A DNA stretch of 64,000 nucleotides, from the NCBI GenBank assembly GCA_964017065.1, contig OZ024786.1, positions 8,623,047 to 8,687,046 of the forward strand. The letters run 5' to 3'. The DNA is from Haliclona indistincta (lineage: Eukaryota > Porifera > Demospongiae > Haplosclerida > Chalinidae). Of this stretch, positions 23,053 to 33,355 are shown in pieces (position 1 is the first letter of the stretch; the number at the start of each line of letters is the position of its first letter). The notes beneath the pieces were generated by a model, which worked only from the letters and a program-made list of their open reading frames with translations, made no database searches and had not been told where the DNA came from. Both the position numbers and the translations under genes were made by a program.

Positions 23053-26000
23053 ATGGTCGCATTTATAGCATTAACTCTCCTTGTCGCGGCTTTTTTCCCG
23101 AACGTTGAATGTAAGTTGTTGCACTGTATTCAGGCTCAACTACATGCATGACGAGTGTAAAATTGTACACAAACATTCGTAGGTCAAAGCAGCCTCCCAA
23201 AAGTTCCACGAAGAGGAACAATTCGTTTGGTTCGTAATGGGTTTACATCACCATACTACAGTTCCGGTCGAGTTCAGGTCTACCTTAGCAGTTGGGGACA
23301 TATCTGTGATGATACCGACTTTGGTTTCAGCGAGGCTACAGTAGTCTGTCACCAGATGGGATACTCAAGCGCGTCTTCCTACACTAGGAAATCTCTTGAT
23401 TCGTGAGTAATTAATATACTTGTATATAGCGTATTTCTATAAATGGAACTTTAAAAAGCAAAGTGTATGATAGCGGATCAGCAATTATCAGAAAATCCAG
23501 TGAAATTGTAAAGGTTCTCTATAGCCGCGCAACTAAATTAATTGGTTTACAGTTTTTCGTACATGTAGCCCAGGCGACCGTAAGATCACCGTATCCACAA
23601 GTTGGCGTCGTCTAAAAACGCACGCAAGATTACACTACCATCTGTCATTCGCCTCTACTACGCTTCGTTTAATAACCATAAGTGCAGTATTCTCGAGCTT
23701 CCTGGCTACAAAATTGTTAACCCGTGGCACCTCAGCAGTACGTACGCGTCGCGTACCGCCTCCGGCGATCTGTCATAGACAAGCATGTAGGTGTGCATGA
23801 TATACAGCACTATGAATCCCACAAGCTTATAAATGCTTTTGCATACTTTGGATTAAATAACTCGTAAATATTCGCTTATTGCATACTTATTATGAGGCTG
23901 TGTTTGTACTGAACTTGAGATCATCCATTCTCCTTAGTCGATATCATATTAAAGGCTTATCATAATAATTATGCCACGCGGTAGTCGTGGCATATTTAGG
24001 GTTGGCACGAAAATAAGATGGCGGATACAACAGACTGAAAACGAGTTAATCGTGTGTTGCTCTTCTCTCGTAAAATCTCAAGGTATTTCAATCACCTGGT
24101 GTTCATGCTGATGGATAAGCGCTTGCAATGAGTCCATTAGGTCCGTCAAGAAAACATGTTGGTACGCCAAAAAAAACAATATGGCGTCTCGTCAGGAGGC
24201 AATTTACGGCACGCTCATATCTTCGCCGCACGGGCGTTTCAAGCGATTCTAACCGTCTGAGGCGTCTTAGACGACTTTTTCGATGCCAAAGAGACCTTTA
24301 GTAACAGCAGAAACGAAGTCTAAGGTGGCAAACCAGAGTTCACGTGATCACCCGTTTGTTCATTTTCTTTCTTTTTTCTTATTCTTCAGAGAGTCTAGCA
24401 CAGTAGTGAGCGAACCAAACGCAACTAAACTTACACAGAAGCAACGCTACCTATGACCATCAGTGCACCTGATATCTATTTAAGCCTAAAACACTAGCAG
24501 AAGCGAGTATTTCCAAGAAAACAGCGATTTTTGGTCCATAACAGACTCCATTCCATGCTTCTGCTTGAACTCCGTTACTAGGTTACGCCTACTCGCGCAC
24601 GCCCGTGTATGTAATTATTCTAATACAAGCGCACCTTAGTACAAATGGATTGGAACGCGAGTGCTGCTGCCACTAGCAGTGTTCACAGCAGACGACGAGC
24701 AAATCTTCACTGTTACACTGGATTTGTCCGTTCAGGCTTGTAAGAATGCTAGCCTAAGCTTAGCTAATGTTGCGTGGTACGTGTTGCATACAGTGCAGAG
24801 CCGATCGAGTGCAGTGCAGCCACGGTGCTTCGCATTCAGCGGAATAGTTCTCTTTATACTGTATTAGCAATTAGCATAAGTGCCAACAAAGTCATTAATA
24901 AATAAAAAAGAAAACAAACAAGTATTAAAAACATTTTAACAAAAAATTCAAGAGATTTAGGGTTGGTACATGTATCGAAAAAGTATGGAAACAAGATTGT
25001 GAAAAGTAAACAAGATTTATATAAAAAGGATATTGTAGCAATAGAAGTGTAATGCTACCTCCCTAAATTAACTGCCTTTGATAGTTGTAGTTAATTTAAT
25101 AGGGAGGTAGCATTACACTTCTATTGCTACAATATCCAGGGGGTACCAGAAAGAAAAATTATCGACCCCAGGCCAAAAAGTGGGTGGGTGGGTTGAGAGG
25201 GTTTTTACACAAAAAGTCATTTTGCGTAAATTTTAGCCACTACATTTCTGGTGCTCTGTAGTTGTTTTACAGGTTCTTGACACCAGAAGAGGTCTATATC
25301 ATGCAGATATAACATGCTTTTGTTATTATTTACAGTGTGTATCCACATACACTGTAAAAAGCAGGTAAATAAAGGCATCATGCATGCATTATGCTGTGAA
25401 GGGTGTGGACTGGAGGCGTGGCTAGCATAATCAGCTGCTTAATTCTACTTGTAAGCCAGGCAGTTATTCTACTCACCAGCTTCTGCAGTAGATTCAGTTG
25501 CACTCAGCCCTTGAGTGTTGTTCTTCCGTCGAAAGAAGCTATCAAATCGTGGAGTTTTAGCAGCATCGGGTGCGTTTTCTGCGACGAGCACTCTCTGAAA
25601 CGTGTAGTCGCTTAATCTTGGCCACATTCACAGCGGTAGTGCAGTCGCTTTCTGATCTCTGCTTGCTGCAGCAGTGTTCTGTATGATCGCGATCGATACT
25701 ACACTCGCGCTATCGACTCGCCCGCGCTATCGACGACGAGCTACGTGTGCGCGATCGCCATCTTTTCATGAATATTAATTAGCTCGCATTGTGAATATCA
25801 TTATATGACACGTTATGACGTAGTGGGTGGGTGGGTAATGGGGCTATGTAAAAAACCGGCCTGGGGTCGACAATTTCCGCCACTGGCACCCCCTGACAAT
25901 ATCCTTTTTATTTAAATGTTGTTTACTTTTCACAATCTTGTTTCCATACTTTTTCGATACATGTACCAACCCTAAATCTCTTGCATTTTTTGTTAAATAC

Positions 26001-29000
26001 TTGTAATAATAATATTAGTAGCGCATGCAGCTAGAACCCTGCTGCAAAATTTACCGACATAAATTATACTTATGACCTCAGTACATGTTTTCTTAACATC
26101 TTCAGTACATGAAGACACTGCACTTCATGTAATGTAAAGTAGTTTAGTGCAAATTTTCCCCCAAAGCAGGCATTATTAACTGTTACTTTACAATACTCTA
26201 TAGATTTGGTCTGGTCAGTGGAGTTCCTTATGCACTGGATAATGTTGATTGCTTATACAGCAGCTATTTAGTCATCCTGCAATGCAGTCACAGTACACTG
26301 ATTAGCTCTGGATGCACAGTTAATGGAGACGAAGTATCTGTTACTTGTTGTAAGTATCTATTACACGAGTATCCTATAGTGGAACCCCTCTTAGAGGAGA
26401 CACTCCTCATCCCTCTATAATGGACACTTACTGAATCCCAAATATAACCCATTATTTATAATAAATTAAACCCCTGACCAGAGGACACCCTCTCTATATT
26501 GGACGATTTTTGTTGGTCCCAATGTTGTCTGCCTTATAGAGAGGTTCCACTGTATAACATTTAGTGTGGGTACTAATGTTAGCTATTTTGGGGATTTTCT
26601 CAAAAATGAATGCAACATACCCTAGTCTATACCTTGTCTATGGAGGCCGCTATCATACACGAAACCAGCGCTCCTGAGACTCCACTCGTAGTTAGAGAGG
26701 GTATATAGCAGCTAGACTATATAGCTGTACCAGCCAGGCATAACTTGCTTGTCACTCAAACCATAGATAAATTATTAGTTGTAGAGTATTGGCATCCAAT
26801 AATTGTTGCACAGGTATGAAAACTGAAAAGTGTATATGAAAAACATTGAACATGAAAGTCACTATTTTAAAATGTCATTTTAGTCATTTTAAGTCATTTT
26901 TAAAATGACTTAATTTCAACTTGAGCATTTCTGCCTAGCTTGTTGTCTCTAACAAATACTTCACTAACCAGGTTAGCTTGCATCCTCTGATGCAAAAGAT
27001 GAGAAGCCTACTAAGGTGCATGTGATAGACTGAGCTTAGTCAGTATACCTGTATTCATTTATATTTAGCACATTCATTCCGATATTGTATAGTATCCACG
27101 AGAATATGGAGCAGCCCGTATGATGGTCAGATCAGACTGCAAGGAGCTCAATACACTAACCAGGGTCTAGTAGAGGTCTACTGTAATGGACAATGGGGAA
27201 CTATTTGTGATGATGGATTTGGTCAAACTGATGCCAACACTGTCTGCAGACAACAAGGATACACTGGAGCTGCAGAATATGACAACCTTACTTCTCTGTG
27301 AGTGTTAATATTCCATTAATGCATACAGCACCTTTTTAATACGTTAACGTTCTTCTACATCACAGCTAAGCTATATAATGCAAACCATGCATGCAGCCAT
27401 TGTAAAGTGCAGCATCTATACCTATACTGGCATGCAATACCGCATGTCAAAGTTATAATTATCATCAAAAAATTGAAAAAGAAAGTGAAAAAAATTAAAA
27501 ATTACATGTACATAATACAACAAATTCTCATATTTACTTGTGGCTAAGCCATAGAAGGTACCAAATACTTGCTATTTTAACACATTAGATCGAACAATAG
27601 ACTAAACTATCGATCAATATAGCAGGACTGGTGTGTCTTCTCCCAGGATATTCTTGGACCACATTTCATCCTCTGTGTTGTTGGGCGCAGTCAGTAGCAG
27701 CTGGTATAGTTCTTCATCGATAAAGATGGAATAAGCCATAACGAATAGCTGCGTACAATAATAAAAGAGTGCCTCACTGGCAAGCACATGGATTGATTCA
27801 CTTGCATGGCTATTTTGATCTGACATATTAATTTTACCGCTGGCAACTAAAACAGATTAAGATGCATTGCAAAGTACCGCCAATCACAAAATGAACAATG
27901 CGTGTCCATATACTGTTAATTTGATATATACCATAGTGTCTGGGCGTCCCCATACAAGGCACAGGTGGTATATTTCTCATATTTCACCATGGTGGTATAT
28001 ATCGCATAATCCACCATGGAGATTATGCGATATATACCACCATGGTGGTATATGAGAAATACACTCCTCAAGAGGTTAACCAAGAGGTGTGCCCTGGTCA
28101 CGTGACCAGGTTGAGGTTGCGCCAGGGCATCCTCGGACAGTTATTCGCCTTGCAACTAGCAGCACCCAGTTGCAGGGCAAAGATGCGCAGAAGTGGCTGA
28201 GATTTATAGTGTACAATCATCCTGACACTAGTGGGTATTAAATTGGCCAGCATGTGACAAACCCCGCCCAAGTTATGTTGAATATTGCAATGAATACAAG
28301 AAAACTTGGCGATCGCTCTTTCGCTCTAGAAGCACAAAGCTGTCCAAGTCTTTGCCACACACTCTACTCAGGTACGCGTACACACTTGGGGCCTCCTCTC
28401 GGCCCGTGACTCACCGCTAAATCGAGATCCACGCGAACGCGAGCAAGAAGCGACGCCCACACACTAAGGTATATAACATATGAACCATGGCTTGTCGGTG
28501 TGTATGCCGAATATACCACCCTCGGTCTCGGTCATCGGAAGTTTGCAGCCTCGATAAACCCCTCGCTTCGCTCGGGGTTTATCTCGGCTGCAAACTTCCT
28601 CTGACCTCGACCTCGGGTGGTATATTCGGCATACACACCTCCAAGCCATGGTTTATATATTACATAAACACTGAGCACCCAAGAGAGCGATATTATTTTG
28701 CTACATAGCTACTATGCAAAAATTTGTGGCCGATACATTATTATTAAAATAAATTATTAAAGTAATAATTAATTATTGCCTTTCATATTTCAGGACTGGC
28801 AGCAGCAGTCAACCAATTTGGTATACTTTTGTTCCGTGTGTCACAACATATTCTTGTTTACGAACATGTCGACAATGCCGCTCATCTGCAGTCACAAGCT
28901 GTTTTCATTTTGAAGATATTACTGTTGAATGTGGTATGGCAATAACCTGAATAATAACTTGTGTTGTTAGCAAAAGATTCGTGATCGCAGTATACTACTT

Positions 29001-30549
29001 CCTGATAAAAATAGATAATGACCCTAAAACTATACTATAGCATGTAAGACCCATTACATTCCTTGATCGAAAAGTGATGAAGGTGGAGCCGTTGCTTCTA
29101 AAACTTCACAGCAGTGCTTTCCCGAGCTGGGGATATGTACACAATGTATTCTGCTATTAGGCCTTAGCATATTAAGCGAGCACTAAATAAAATTGAGCAT
29201 AATAAACAATAAAAAGAACTGAGCATAATGAGCATAATGAGCATAATTTGAGCATGAAAGAATAATTTTTAAGACTATGTCATGTGCTCATGGTGTTGCC
29301 ATGACAACTAAAATCTGGATTCACGACTGAGCGCATTTGCACCGATATTGCAGTTAACTTCCAGTAAGTAAAATAATGGAAGAACCTCAGAGTTCTGATA
29401 AAGACATCACAATCATGGAAATGACAGCCAATGATGACGACGACGACGATATTGATGAGTCACCATAGCATAATTTGTAGTAAGACAATTTTTAGAGCAG
29501 TGCGGCATAGTAATTTTTGGAGCATTATGCTAAGGCCTATCTGCTATGCCAAAGGCTATTCTGATCCAAAGCACATGTAGTATGGAGAGAGTTGTGCTTC
29601 TTGAATACTGCAATAATTATGATAGACTATAAGTGTGGTATGTAATCTTACAAGTCAACAGAGGGCAGTTTTATATAGTGCTGTTTGTTGGTATTTCGGT
29701 TTCACAAATTTGTATAATGTATTCAGTGCAGTTATTGGTGATTTCAACTAGCAATAAGGGTGTGTAGTCTTACCTATAATGTCTCAGATCAAAGTGACAA
29801 TTCACTCAAGAACTGGATTATAATTTTTACAAAAAATTTTTAGAATTTTCATTTGGAGGAACAAGTTCAACTCGACTTACCACATGTAATTTTGGAACAA
29901 GTACACCAAGTACATCAAGTTCAACTTTTCCACCAAGTACATCAAGTACATCAAGTTCAACTTTTACAACTTTTACAACTTTTGGAACTCCACCTTCTGT
30001 TAACAGTAAGTAAACCAGCTGAGAATCAATGTTTAATTGATTGGTATTTCAGTCACAGGGATTGTAGTTGGAGCTGTTATTCTCAGTCTTGTGTGCACTT
30101 TATTGACCATTTTAATTCCAATAATAATCTGCTGTTGTCTTGGAGTCGGAATTGGTGCTAGCAGTAGACGTGGTCAAAGTACTAGAGTTGTCACTACCGC
30201 TGCTCCTCCACCAGCTACAACGGCTGTTGTCACATCCACACAAACCAGTCAGAAGGTGGACTACCCTACTGGAGCTTACCCTACACAGCAACCTACTTCA
30301 TATCCTGCTCAGCCTCCTCCTCCAGCTTACGCAGCTCAGCCACCAGCCGCCTATCCTTCCCAGCCTCCAGCCGCCTATCCTGCACAGCCTCCAGCCGCCT
30401 ATCCTGCACAGCCACAAGATGCTTGTTATCCTGCACCTTCTGGACCCGATGGCGGCATTCCTCTTCAATCCTTTCCTCCTCCTACTGCCGTTGACCAACC
30501 AGAACCTCCTCCTTATGGTGGAGCAGCTTATCCACCAGTTATGCCTTAA
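23053..30549 (+). CDS. two-SRCR single-pass receptor-like protein (gene B), 475 aa
   Basis: The exons are 23053-23110, 23183-23402, 26204-26349, 27093-27297, 28794-28933, 29844-30005 and 30053-30549, one frame of 476 codons. Domain order is as in gene A: signal peptide (1-19), SRCR 1 (about 20-141), SRCR 2 (about 142-256), stalk, membrane helix and CCCLG motif, tail. The stalk exon is twice as long as in A and is almost pure Ser/Thr/Pro (repeated STSS and TTF units), which suggests O-glycosylation. The tail keeps a canonical PPPY and several PPAAYP units. Introns are swollen by transposons that are absent from its sister gene C. It is the left-arm product of the tandem duplication. Confidence 0.9.
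23971..24862. repeat. dispersed repeat in gene B intron 2, inverted to 21317-22172
   Basis: It starts with hairpin ATGCCACGCGGTAGTCGTGGCAT and then 'aagatggcgg'. The body mirrors 21317-22172. Gene C intron 2 continues from 'ggcttatcataat' directly to the homologous exon-proximal sequence near 34640, without this block. Confidence 0.8.
24918..26004. mobile_element. second copy of the palindromic MITE, split by a hAT element
   Basis: The arms match 16946-17217 ('acaagtattaaaaac', 'gatttagggttggta', 'tatggaaacaag', 'gggaggtagcat'). The right arm is interrupted at 25137-25895 by a hAT-type insertion. With the insert removed, the palindrome is continuous. Confidence 0.85.
25137..25895. mobile_element. 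nested non-autonomous hAT element, 759 bp
   Basis: Inverted ends CAGGGGGTACCAG and CTGGCACCCCCTG are flanked by a perfect 8-bp duplication ACAATATC (25129-25136, 25896-25903). It belongs to the same family as 1447-2121, in inverted orientation. No transposase is seen. Confidence 0.9.
26377..26552. mobile_element. small TA-flanked MITE (CAGTGGAACC family), copy 1
   Basis: The ends are TAGTGGAACCCCTCTTA and, inverted, CAGTGGAACCTCTC, with TA on both sides. The interior shares 'taatggacactta', 'cccctgaccagaggacaccc' and 'gatttttgttgg' with copies at 52543 and 53490. It is absent at the matching point in gene C intron 3. Confidence 0.8.
27926..28666. repeat. pair of fold-back palindromes in gene B intron 4
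   Basis: Two hairpins are present: about 27968-28065 (arms with 'tggtatatNtcgcataat') and about 28469-28662 (arms of about 90 bp around 'tcgcttcgctc'). Gene C intron 4 passes from 'gttaatttgagat' to 'gagcacccaagagagcg' with only a short link, so the block is an insertion. ORFs on both strands here (28464, 28487) mirror each other and are not genes. Confidence 0.75.
29158..29539. mobile_element. 382-bp hAT-like MITE with empty site in gene C
   Basis: Ends TAGGCCTTAGCATA and TATGCTAAGGCCTA are inverted. A perfect 8-bp duplication TCTGCTAT flanks it (29150-29157, 29540-29547), and gene C intron 5 has the single unoccupied copy ('gtattctgctatgct', about 37345). It carries a 30-codon ORF rich in Asp (about 29375-29468), probably chance. 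Confidence 0.9.
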
Positions 30550-32057
30550 CCATAACCAACTATAAGCCATTTGCAAACAAAACACTTGCAAACAAAACAC
30601 TTGCATACATTTACAAATAATTAGTGTATGGTCCTTTAGATATGAATAATTATGCATGCATGTGCTTTGTAATAGGTTTAGCTAGTGTTTATCAAAGAAT
30701 TAAATACTGACGAAGATAGTAGTTTTATCTGCATGTCCGCACCCACAGGTAGTTGGTAATGAAACAGCTACATTGAAGGTGCCGTCATGCATGAAAGTCA
30801 TGCTGGTTCTCTTGTGGAAATCATGGAGATGACGAAAACAAGCACAGCCAAAAAGGACTAAGTTTCCAAGTTGGACACTGTTTGGAAAAGTGCAATGTAC
30901 AAGGCAGTTTCCAAGGAAACTTTTAGTGTGCAAAACAGTTTCCAAACTTGTGAAATTTAGTCCATTTCCTGGGGGTTTCCAAGAGTAACAAGAAGTTTCC
31001 AAGAAGTTTACAAGTGCTGTACAAGGACAGAAATCTTGTACACATAGGAAATGGACTACTTTTTGGCTGTGAAGATCAGTGAAAGCAGCACCAAGTGGTA
31101 TCATCAAGTTCATCAGACAGTGACTAGTTGCAACCAGTGTGCTAGCCTAAATTTTTTTTAATAATTTTGCGGTCTGCTTAGATTCTGCATGGACACTGAC
31201 TACATGCATGTTGCTAACTGCATGACGCATGCCGGCTGTCACCATCAGTGCAGCTCATGCTATTTCACCCTTTAGTTAAGACTTGAATTATTACTTTATT
31301 CAGTTTTCCGGCTTGGATTGTTGTTTCCATTGTCTATCTAACAGTCTTTGTTAGTTTAGACAGAGAATGGGTTTGATCAATCTTGAAACATCGATGCTTC
31401 ATAGCTTTGGGAAACCTCAGGTGCAAATTGCTCTTCTACTATTCTGCCTTGGTCTTTCTTTTTATGACCTATATAGCACCAATATTAATTGGAGTTACAG
31501 TCGTTTAGGAGATGGACTTTACTTTCATTGAAGTCGATTCCTACCAAGTTAAGAAGTTAATTATGATTGTTAGCCTCGTAATATAAATATAATATTCAAC
31601 TTTAAATTTCTTCATTGGTCAGCTTTTTAAAGGTTTTCAGTGTTGTTTGATGTTACTTCAGTTCAGCTGTTGTATGTTAAACGCTTACACTGTTACTTTT
31701 GGAACTATAGGTGATGCTGTCACATTACACTTGGTCTGTTTGTTAACTGCATGAGATGCTTTTTGCACTGCTCCGTTATTTCGCATGCTTGGAGTCATAA
31801 TATATTGATGAAATGCTGACTGTTGCAAAGTCCTGAATAAACCTGAGCTTGCCAAGGAGCTTAAAGTTTACCACTGACTATAAACGATAGCCACTTTCTG
31901 AGTAGTCACATTAGAAATGTAGTCACATTAATTTTTTGAGAAAACAGCTACAATGTGTGAAATTGAATTCAGCGTAATATTGTGATCAGCGGAAGTCTAT
32001 GTACATGCATGCATACACCTGTTCCATGTGACTATTCTAGTACTGTTACATTATTCT
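30550..32057. other. 3' flank of gene B, duplicated downstream of gene C
   Basis: Nearly the whole stretch recurs at 38795-40250 after gene C, in the same orientation. No exon is recognised. The 137-aa minus ORF at 30700-31113 spans a MITE boundary and is rejected. A faint trace of a receptor exon 7 ('attggagtta', about 31489) corresponds to the relic at 39.5 kb. Confidence 0.75.
30843..31071. mobile_element. 229-bp CACTA-like MITE
   Basis: Ends CACAGCCAAAAAG and CTTTTTGGCTGTG are inverted and AAG is duplicated on both sides. The right duplication arm (about 39048-39060) reads 'gaaaacaagatcag' with no insert. CACNN ends with 3-bp duplications fit EnSpm/CACTA. The interior repeats 'gtttccaag' many times. 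Confidence 0.85.
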
Positions 32058-32371
32058 TCAGCTATTTCTTCGATTCTCTTCAGCTTCTTCATATTGTTGA
32101 AGTTTTTTCTCCATCTGAGACAGTTTGTCTTGCAGAATGACTATCTCATTATTTGCAGTAGCTGTCCCAATGAGATTACTGCCAGATAAATACATACTGT
32201 GTGTACTCAATGGAGTAGTAGTCGTTTCATCTTTACTGTTGAACGCTTTTGTTCCCTGAGGATCTTTGTACAGAGCCATCATCTATAATGCAAAGAATGT
32301 CGAATTTGTACTAACTTTTGGGATGAAATTTAATCCCAAGCGAACCATTGAAACTGAGAAAATAATGAGAG
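32058..32371 (-). pseudogene. orphan last exon of the GABA-B-like gene
   Basis: The exon 32058-32282 (minus) encodes a 75-codon end almost identical to the final exon at 40252-40476 (ALYKDP, SKDETTTTPLSTHS, and the coiled coil EIVILQDKLSQMEKKLQQYE), with acceptor and stop kept. Upstream, 32283-32371 retains the intron and the first part of the penultimate exon (read on minus), and homology then stops abruptly. With no other exons, it is a duplication remnant. Confidence 0.9.
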
Positions 32372-32390
32372 CCAATAATTTATAGTAGTT

Positions 32391-33246
32391 TTATGATAAT
32401 TAAGGCATTATAGGTTTATTTACTGCTAGCCTACCAAAATTGTATTCAGTACAGCCTTTAGCTAATGTCTTGAAATTTGATTTAATGTCAACTTTAATGT
32501 ACTAGTTCACCTGGACTGTATAACTGATGCAACAATGCAATAAGATTTACATGTGTAGTTCCGTCAATTATTGTCTTGATGCTATAGCAAAATATTCTGT
32601 TTGCATCACTGATGTAATGTGCTGTTGGTTCGCATACAGCCAACAATCTCAGTCTTGCAGATATTTGTGTTATACATGTACAATTTGCAGAGTTTTCATC
32701 TGGAGGAACTAGTTCTACTCGACTCACCACATGCGATTTTGGAACAATTATTCCACCATTTGAAGTTAATAGTAAGAAATGCTCAATGACTCAATGCAAT
32801 TTGTAATTCATGTAGTCACAGGGATCATAATTGGAGTTATTGTTCTCAGTCTAGTGTGCACTTCCCTGCCAATTTTAATACCAGTGTGCATCTGTTGTTG
32901 CCTTGGTGTCGGAATCTGTGGTGCCAGTAGGAACCGTGGTCCAAGTAGTCGAGTTGTCACTATATATACTGCTGCTCCACCACCACCTCTAACAACTGCA
33001 GTTGTCACAACCACACAAACCTCTCAGAAAGTAGACTACCCTACTGGAGCTTACCCTACACAGCAACCTACTTCATCCTCCTCCTCCAGCTTATGCAGCT
33101 CAGCCACCAGCCCCTTATCCTTCCCAGCCTCCAGCCGCCTAACCTGCCCAGCCTCCAGCCGCCTATCAACCTCCTTATGGTGGAGCAGCTTATCCACCGG
33201 TTACATCTTATCCATAACCAACTACAGTAGCTTTTTGCAAACGTGA
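32391..33246 (+). pseudogene. orphan 3' end of gene A (exons 6-7), frameshifted
   Basis: From 32391 the sequence follows gene A intron 5. It then gives exon 6 (32691-32771) and exon 7 (from 32816: membrane helix and CICCCLG intact). In the tail, an 11-bp deletion near 33074 shifts frame, giving a Ser-rich end that stops at 33246; the old frame also meets a stop near 33141. No signal peptide or SRCR exons precede it. It ends about 110 bp before the gene C start codon. Confidence 0.9.
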
Positions 33247-33355
33247 ACGTAACGTCTAATTTTAGTAACATTATCCTGGCGCGCCTTTGGGTGTTCTCGA
33301 CTGCTTCGCCCACCTTCAATCACTCAGTCTGTGCTCCTGTACACTTGGCGCAACA
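33247..33355 (+). promoter_or_regulatory. compact promoter region of gene C
   Basis: This stretch aligns with the 90 bp before gene B ('taacattatcctgg', 'tcgactgcttcgcc', 'cagtctgtgctcctgtacacttg'). It is all that separates gene C from the pseudogene tail, so proximal promoter elements should lie here. No TATA box is obvious. Confidence 0.5.

Noticed and set aside
28464..28708. Matching 61-73 aa ORFs on opposite strands
   Set aside because: They are the two arms of one palindrome read on both strands; no independent coding evidence.
30700..31113. 137-aa minus ORF downstream of gene B
   Set aside because: It crosses both ends of the CACTA-like MITE, and the uninserted copy at 39 kb does not keep it open.
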